Source of the DNA: a bacterium
GTDB taxonomy: Bacteria > Actinomycetota > Acidimicrobiia > UBA5794 > ZC4RG35
Assembly: GCA_028819835.1 (NCBI GenBank)
Contig: JAPPKR010000156.1
Location: 1 to 9,480 of the forward strand
Direction: 5' to 3'
DNA: 9,480 bases
The first letter of the stretch is position 1; each line of letters begins with the position of its first letter. The notes under the pieces were generated by a model. That model did no database searches. It was not told the DNA's origin and worked only from the letters and a program-made list of their open reading frames with translations. Of this stretch, positions 5,524-9,480 are shown in pieces. The position numbers and the translations under genes are program-made.

Positions 5524-6615
5524 ATGTCGGATCTGGACACCATCCTGCAGACCGCCCTGGATTGGGGTCGGGCCAAGAAGCGGTTCGCCATGGCCACCGT
5601 GGTGGGGGTGAGAGGATCCACCTACCGGCAGTTGGGGGCCCGCCAACTCGTGGCCGAGGACGGCTACTCGGTGGGGACCGTGTCCGGCGGCTGCCTGGAT
5701 CAGGACCTGCACCGGGTGGTGGAAGAGGTTCTGGCCTCAGGTGACCCCCGGCTGGTGGAATTCGACCTGACCGCCGACGATGAGGCGATCTGGGGATGGG
5801 GGATCGGATGCAACGGCGCCACGGAGTTGCTGGTGGTCCCGGCGGCCGATGCCCGGGAGTGGGCTGAGCAAGTCGCATCCTCCCGCACCCACGGGCGCCC
5901 ACTGGCAGTGGTGCACGAGCTGTTCGGGCCCCGGTTCGCCAAGTTGTACGTGCGGACCGACGGTGTGCAGGGCGGTTCCCTGTCGGATTCATCCCTGGAA
6001 CCTCAGGCTGTCTCAATGGCTCGGGAAGCCATCGCCGAGGGCAGTTCCCATGTCAGCGCTCCCCAAGGTCGGCGGATGATGGTGGAGGCGTTGGGCGCCC
6101 CCTCCAGGCTCCTGATCTGCGGGGCGGGCCATGACGCCGATCCCGTGGCCCACTACGCGGCCGAGCTGGGATTCGAGGTGGTGGTCAGCGACGAGCGGGA
6201 AGGGCTGCTCACCCCCGAGCGTTTTCCCTCCGCCCACCTGGCGCCGGCGCCTGCTTCCCGGCTGGGGTCGGAGATCAGCCTTGACCGGCGCACCTACGTG
6301 GTGGTGATGAGCCACAATTACCTGCGGGATCTCGACTACCTGCGTTCTGTACTTGGCAGCGACGTCCCCTACATAGGAGCGCTGGGTCCCGGCGCGCGAC
6401 TTGAGCGTCTCATCGGCGACCTGGAGGCGTCGGGGTCACCTCCATCGACCGAGGACCTCGCCAAGATGTACGGACCGGCCGGCCTGGACATCGGCGCCGA
6501 GGGACCCAAGGAAATCGCATGGGCGATCATGGCGGAGATACTGGCTGTGCGGCGCCGTCAATCCGGCGGCTACCTGCGGGACCGGAAAGGTCCGGTATCA
6601 TCTCGGCGAAACTGA
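5524..6615 (+). CDS. xdhC: XdhC/CoxF family molybdo-hydroxylase maturation protein
   Basis: Proteins of this family bind molybdenum cofactor and help sulfurate and insert it into xanthine dehydrogenase, CO dehydrogenase and related enzymes; they act in the cytoplasm. The product is 363 residues. The N-terminal XdhC/CoxI domain contains GVRGSTYRQLGARQLV (28-43), GTVSGGCLDQD (51-61, Cys57) and GIGCNGATELL with Cys96, the second conserved cysteine region. A Rossmann-type domain starts near 195 with LLICGAGHDAD (Gly200, Gly202) and ends its first beta-alpha-beta unit at VVVSDER. Then come the MSHNYLRDLDYL helix, YIGALGPGARLERL, and LDIGAEGPKEIAWAI followed by AEILAVRRRQSGGYL, which is the typical C-terminus. 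The length is normal and no key motif is missing. The gene follows rmuC by 74 bases and precedes a coxG-like gene by 61 bases. The client enzyme is not in the window; CO dehydrogenase or a relative is favoured by the coxG neighbour. Confidence 0.93.
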   Translation: MSDLDTILQTALDWGRAKKRFAMATVVGVRGSTYRQLGARQLVAEDGYSVGTVSGGCLDQDLHRVVEEVLASGDPRLVEFDLTADDEAIWGWGIGCNGATELLVVPAADAREWAEQVASSRTHGRPLAVVHELFGPRFAKLYVRTDGVQGGSLSDSSLEPQAVSMAREAIAEGSSHVSAPQGRRMMVEALGAPSRLLICGAGHDADPVAHYAAELGFEVVVSDEREGLLTPERFPSAHLAPAPASRLGSEISLDRRTYVVVMSHNYLRDLDYLRSVLGSDVPYIGALGPGARLERLIGDLEASGSPPSTEDLAKMYGPAGLDIGAEGPKEIAWAIMAEILAVRRRQSGGYLRDRKGPVSSRRN

Positions 6616-6663
6616 CTGCCTCCACATTCTTTCAATCCAGCGACCGAGGCCGGTTCAGGAGCC

Positions 6664-6670
6664 AGAGGAG
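6664..6670 (+). promoter_or_regulatory. Shine-Dalgarno site of the coxG-like gene
   Basis: AGAGGAG lies 6 nt before the ATG at 6677, with a second AGGAG at 6657-6661. It decides the start: the frame is open back to 6401, but that part overlaps xdhC in another frame and shows no family similarity. Use of a Shine-Dalgarno site fits an internal gene of an xdhC-coxG transcript. The rest of the 61-base gap shows no promoter or hairpin. Confidence 0.65.
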
Positions 6671-6676
6671 CCCCAC

Positions 6677-7231
6677 ATGAAGATCGAACACCAAATTGAA
6701 GTAGCCAAGCCCCTCCCGATGGTCTGGGATTTCTTCCAGGACATCCCGTCGGTGGTCCAGTGCATGCCCGGTGCGGAGCTGACCGAGGACAAGGGCGACG
6801 GCGTGTACGCCGGCAAGATCTCGGTGAAGCTCGGGCCGCTCAGCGCCAACTTCGACGGTGAGGCCACGATCGCCCCTGATCCGGAGAACCGGTCTGCCAC
6901 CATCGCCGGCAAGGGAGTGGACAGGCGGGGAGGGAGCCGGGGCCGGATGACCGTGGAGTATCAACTCAGCGAGACCGAGGGGGGCACCGGGGTGAGGATC
7001 GAGGCCAACGTGTCCCTGGCCGGCGCGGTTGCCCAGTTCGGGCGGAGCGGGCTGATCAAGGAGATCTCCAATCGGCTGATCGGCGAGTTCGCCGAGTGTC
7101 TGGAGGGAAAGCTCAGCGCGGTCACCGTCGAGGAGGCCGCCCAGGTCCAGGCAGGAGAGGTAAGGGGGATCGCCTTGTTCTTCCAGACGCTCGGCACCCG
7201 CATAAAAGGACTCTTCTCCCGCTCCGGCTAG
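6677..7231 (+). CDS. coxG: CoxG-like SRPBCC family protein
   Basis: The 184-residue product belongs to the CoxG (carbon monoxide dehydrogenase subunit G) branch of the SRPBCC/START-like fold. In aerobic CO dehydrogenase systems CoxG is not catalytic; it brings the enzyme to the membrane and is linked to its quinone electron acceptor. Visible signatures are MKIEHQIEVAKPLPMVWDFF (1-20), IPSVVQCMPGAEL near 23-35, then GKISVKLGPLSANFDGEA near 48-65. A Gly/Arg-rich turn (GVDRRGGSRGR), an EANVSLAGAVAQFGR segment and GEFAECLE follow. The C-terminus (about 160-184) has GIALFFQTLGTRIKGLF, an amphipathic, net basic segment that could be a peripheral membrane anchor; this is inference. It lacks the long Pro-rich linker and strongly hydrophobic tail of some CoxG proteins. 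The xdhC/coxF-like neighbour supports a molybdo-hydroxylase role. CoxG homologues also occur in operons for other molybdo-hydroxylases, so CO oxidation is not proven. Confidence 0.88.
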   Translation: MKIEHQIEVAKPLPMVWDFFQDIPSVVQCMPGAELTEDKGDGVYAGKISVKLGPLSANFDGEATIAPDPENRSATIAGKGVDRRGGSRGRMTVEYQLSETEGGTGVRIEANVSLAGAVAQFGRSGLIKEISNRLIGEFAECLEGKLSAVTVEEAAQVQAGEVRGIALFFQTLGTRIKGLFSRSG

Positions 7232-7235
7232 GGAT

Positions 7236-7254
7236 GCCGGACGGGCTGTCCGGC
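7236..7254. terminator. Hairpin between convergent coxG and aceE, possible shared terminator
   Basis: GCCGGAC and GTCCGGC form a perfect 7-bp stem (plus a possible U-G pair) around the 5-nt loop GGGCT. The hairpin lies in the 30-base gap between two converging stop codons, where a bidirectional terminator is expected. Neither strand has a U-tract after it, which is common in high-GC actinomycetes, so intrinsic termination is plausible but unproven. Confidence 0.5.
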
Positions 7255-7261
7255 GCCTTGA

Positions 7262-9480
7262 TCAGCGCTTCCAGGAAGGCTCCAGTTCCGGGTCGATCCA
7301 GTAGCGCTTCATCGCCTCGGTAACCACAGACGGCGCCAGCAATTCTTTGGTGGCCAGGGTGGATAGCACACTCACCACCAGGTAGCCGGTGTCGATCTCG
7401 AAGAAACGCCGGAGTTTCTTGCGGGTGTCGGAGCGTCCGAAGCCGTCGGCGCCCAGGGTCACGTACGGGCTTGGCACGTATCTCGAGATCTGGTCCGGCA
7501 CGGCCCTCATGAAGTCTGTGACCGCCGTGATCACCTCGCCCGCCGCCGCCAGTCTCCGGGTCACGTACGGCTCTCTGGGACGTTGGCCGGGATGGAGGAG
7601 GTTCCAGCGTTCGACCTCCATCGCCTCGGTCCGCAGGGCTTGATAGGAGGTGGCCGACCACAATTCCACTCCGACCCCGTAGTGTTCCGCCAAGTCCCGC
7701 TGGGCTTCCGAAGCGGCGCCCACGGTGGATCCCGAAAAGAGGATTGATCCCTGCTTTTCCACTCCCTCGGGGGAGGGGGCCCATCGATAGAGCCCGGCCA
7801 GGATGCCCCCGTCCACACCGGAGGGTTTGGTGGGATGGTGGTAGTTCTCGTTGTACACGGTCAGGTAGTAGGAGATGTCCTCGTTCTCCTGGTACATCCG
7901 CCGGATCCCGTCCTCGACGATCACGCCCAACTCGTAGGCGAAGGCCGGGTCGTAACTTCTCATGGAGGGGACGGTGGTGGAGAGCAGCAGGCTGTGGCCG
8001 TCCTGGTGCTGCAGACCCTCGCCCATCAGGGTGGTGCGCCCGGCGGTGGCGCCCAGCAGGAACCCGCGCGCCCGGGCGTCGGCGGCCGCCCAGATCATGT
8101 CCCCCACCCTCTGGAAGCCGAACATGGAGTAGAAGATGAAAAAGGGGATCATCGGGATTCCCCGGTTGGCGTAGCAGGTGGCGGCGGCCGTCCAGGAGGC
8201 GAGCGAGCCCGCCTCGGTGATTCCCTCCTCGAGGAGTTGCCCGTCCTTTCTCTCCAGGTAGGCCAGGATCATGGCCGCGTCCACCGGCTCGTAAAGTTGG
8301 CCGCGCGACGCGTAGATGCCGAGTTCCCGGAAGAGGGGATCCATGCCGAATGTGCGGGCCTCGTCGGGGACTATCGGCACCACCCGCGGTCCGAACTCGG
8401 GCACACGGCACAGGTTTCTGAGCAGTCTCACGAAGGCCGTGGTGGTGGAGACCTCCACCTTGCCGCTGCCCTGGTTGAGCACGTCGAAGGTCTCGGGAGG
8501 AGGGAGGGTGAGGGGCTTTCGGACCCGGACCACCCGGCTGGGAAGCCAGCCCCCCAGGCGTTTGCGGCTCTCCATCAGGTATTGGTATTCGGGAGAGGAG
8601 GTGGGCGGCCGGTAGTAGGGGGGGTCGAGATCTCCCTCGAAGGCCGCGTCGGGGATTTCCTGGCGCAACTCGAGTCGATCGCGGAGTTGCATGAGTTGCT
8701 GGTTGGTGAGTTGCTTGATCTGGTGGGTTGCGTTCCTTCCCTCCACGTCCGGTCCCAGGGTCCAGCCTTTGATGGTCTTGGTCAGTATCACCGTGGGGGC
8801 TCCCGAAGCGCGGGTGGCCGCTTCATAGGCGGCATACACCTTGTGAGGGTCGTGACCTCCCCGGCGCAGTTCCCAGATGTCTCGGTCGCTCAGTACCTTG
8901 GCCATCTCCAGGGTGCGGGGGTCTTTTCCGAAGAAGTGCTCTCGCACATACGCTCCGCTCTCGGCCTTGTAGCGCTGGTACTCGCCGTCGAGGGTCCGGT
9001 GCATCACGTCCACCAACGCCCCGTCATGGTCCCCCGCCAACAATGGATCCCAACCCGATCCCCACACCACCTTTATCACGTTCCAACCCGCTCCCCGGAA
9101 GATCGCCTCCAACTCCTGGATGATCTTGCCATTGCCCCGGACCGGGCCGTCCAGTCGCTGAAGGTTGCAGTTGACCACCCATATCAGGTTGTCCAGACCC
9201 TCCCGAGCCGCCAGGGAGATGGAGCCCAGGGCCTCGGGCTCGTCACACTCCCCATCGCCCACGAAGCACCACACCCGGCTGTCCTCGGTGTTGTCCAGGC
9301 CCCGGTTGTGGAGGTATTTGTTGAAACGGGCGTGATAGATGGAGTTGATCGGGCCGAGTCCCATGGAGACGGTCGGGTACTCCCAGAACTCGGGCATCAG
9401 CCTGGGATGGGGGTATGACGAGAGCCCCCCGCCGTCGATCTCCATGCGGAAATTGTCGAGATGGTGTTCGTCGAGGCGGC
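7262..9480 (-). CDS. aceE: Pyruvate dehydrogenase E1 component, homodimeric type, partial (N-terminus beyond right edge)
   Basis: This is the thiamine diphosphate-dependent E1 of the pyruvate dehydrogenase complex, which decarboxylates pyruvate and acetylates the lipoyl group of E2 in the cytoplasm. The visible 738 residues end at the TGA at 7264-7262. The frame stays open to the window edge and the residues before the first visible Met (RLDEHHLDNFR) match the family's LxNFRxE segment, so the Met at 9445 is not the start. About 150-180 N-terminal residues should lie beyond 9480. Visible signatures are GLSSYPHPRLMPEFWE and PTVSMGLGP. The thiamine diphosphate/Mg motif GDGECDEPE through NCN lies at about 9260-9164. 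GPVRGNGKIIQELE, AYVREHFFG and the EARTFGMDPLFR segment follow. EEGITEAG is the expected catalytic Glu region, then GEGLQHQDGHS, SYDPAFAYE, and DGFGRSD near the C-terminus. No motif is broken. Homodimeric AceE is typical of actinomycetes and gamma-proteobacteria. No aceF or lpd gene is in the window. Confidence 0.98.
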   Translation of the reverse strand, partial: RLDEHHLDNFRMEIDGGGLSSYPHPRLMPEFWEYPTVSMGLGPINSIYHARFNKYLHNRGLDNTEDSRVWCFVGDGECDEPEALGSISLAAREGLDNLIWVVNCNLQRLDGPVRGNGKIIQELEAIFRGAGWNVIKVVWGSGWDPLLAGDHDGALVDVMHRTLDGEYQRYKAESGAYVREHFFGKDPRTLEMAKVLSDRDIWELRRGGHDPHKVYAAYEAATRASGAPTVILTKTIKGWTLGPDVEGRNATHQIKQLTNQQLMQLRDRLELRQEIPDAAFEGDLDPPYYRPPTSSPEYQYLMESRKRLGGWLPSRVVRVRKPLTLPPPETFDVLNQGSGKVEVSTTTAFVRLLRNLCRVPEFGPRVVPIVPDEARTFGMDPLFRELGIYASRGQLYEPVDAAMILAYLERKDGQLLEEGITEAGSLASWTAAATCYANRGIPMIPFFIFYSMFGFQRVGDMIWAAADARARGFLLGATAGRTTLMGEGLQHQDGHSLLLSTTVPSMRSYDPAFAYELGVIVEDGIRRMYQENEDISYYLTVYNENYHHPTKPSGVDGGILAGLYRWAPSPEGVEKQGSILFSGSTVGAASEAQRDLAEHYGVGVELWSATSYQALRTEAMEVERWNLLHPGQRPREPYVTRRLAAAGEVITAVTDFMRAVPDQISRYVPSPYVTLGADGFGRSDTRKKLRRFFEIDTGYLVVSVLSTLATKELLAPSVVTEAMKRYWIDPELEPSWKR

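Noticed and set aside
4706..6016. Minus-strand open frame of 436 codons across rmuC and xdhC.
   Set aside because: It is antisense to two well-supported genes, spans their intergenic hairpin, and has low-complexity Pro/Arg composition.
6401..6676. Open frame upstream of coxG that would add 92 residues.
   Set aside because: It overlaps the end of xdhC out of frame and lacks any CoxG similarity; the ATG at 6677 has a good Shine-Dalgarno site.
7122..8411. Minus-strand open frame of 429 codons overlapping aceE in another frame and extending past its stop into coxG.
   Set aside because: It is a frame shadow with Arg/Gly-rich composition and overlaps two real genes.
7835..9418. Plus-strand open frame of 527 codons opposite aceE.
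   Set aside because: aceE is unmistakable on the other strand; the antisense translation is His/Gly/Val-rich and matches no family.
1..9480. An undescribed defence, mobile or biosynthetic system.
   Set aside because: All nine genes fall into recognised families, there are no unexplained gaps over 75 bases, and no transposase, integrase, toxin pair, repeat array or atypical composition is seen.

Overview
This window is ordinary chromosome of a high-GC bacterium. It is most plausibly an actinomycete (Actinomycetota), perhaps of the Acidimicrobiia type. The evidence is the high GC, the single-chain AceE-type pyruvate dehydrogenase E1, an XseA whose active-site motifs depart from the proteobacterial form, and several genes that lack a Shine-Dalgarno site but have a -10-like hexamer just before the ATG, as expected for leaderless mRNAs. 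The taxonomy is an inference from composition and protein style, not a database result. Nine protein genes fill almost the whole window. I see no RNA gene, mobile element, CRISPR array, phage gene or tandem array.

Left part (1-2772): a partial, minus-strand DUF3179 lipoprotein gene runs off the left edge. It diverges from xseA across 75 bases of comparatively AT-rich sequence. xseA and xseB overlap by 4 bases (ATGA) and encode both subunits of exodeoxyribonuclease VII.

Middle part (2806-7231): a minus-strand TesB-like acyl-CoA thioesterase gene converges on xseB and diverges from a plus-strand series of four genes: moaB/mog (molybdopterin), rmuC (DNA maintenance), xdhC/coxF-like (molybdo-hydroxylase maturation) and coxG-like (membrane recruitment or quinone-linked SRPBCC protein). 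Three of these four point to a molybdenum hydroxylase such as aerobic CO dehydrogenase or a xanthine dehydrogenase relative. Its structural subunits are not in the window. A GC-rich hairpin lies between rmuC and xdhC, so the series may be two or three transcripts rather than one.

Right part (7262-9480): aceE lies on the minus strand, converges on coxG across a 30-base gap holding a perfect 7-bp hairpin, and runs off the right edge without its N-terminus.

No previously undescribed system is evident. The points most worth following are the repeated leaderless-promoter pattern, the orphan molybdo-hydroxylase accessory genes, and the uncharacterised DUF3179 lipoprotein.
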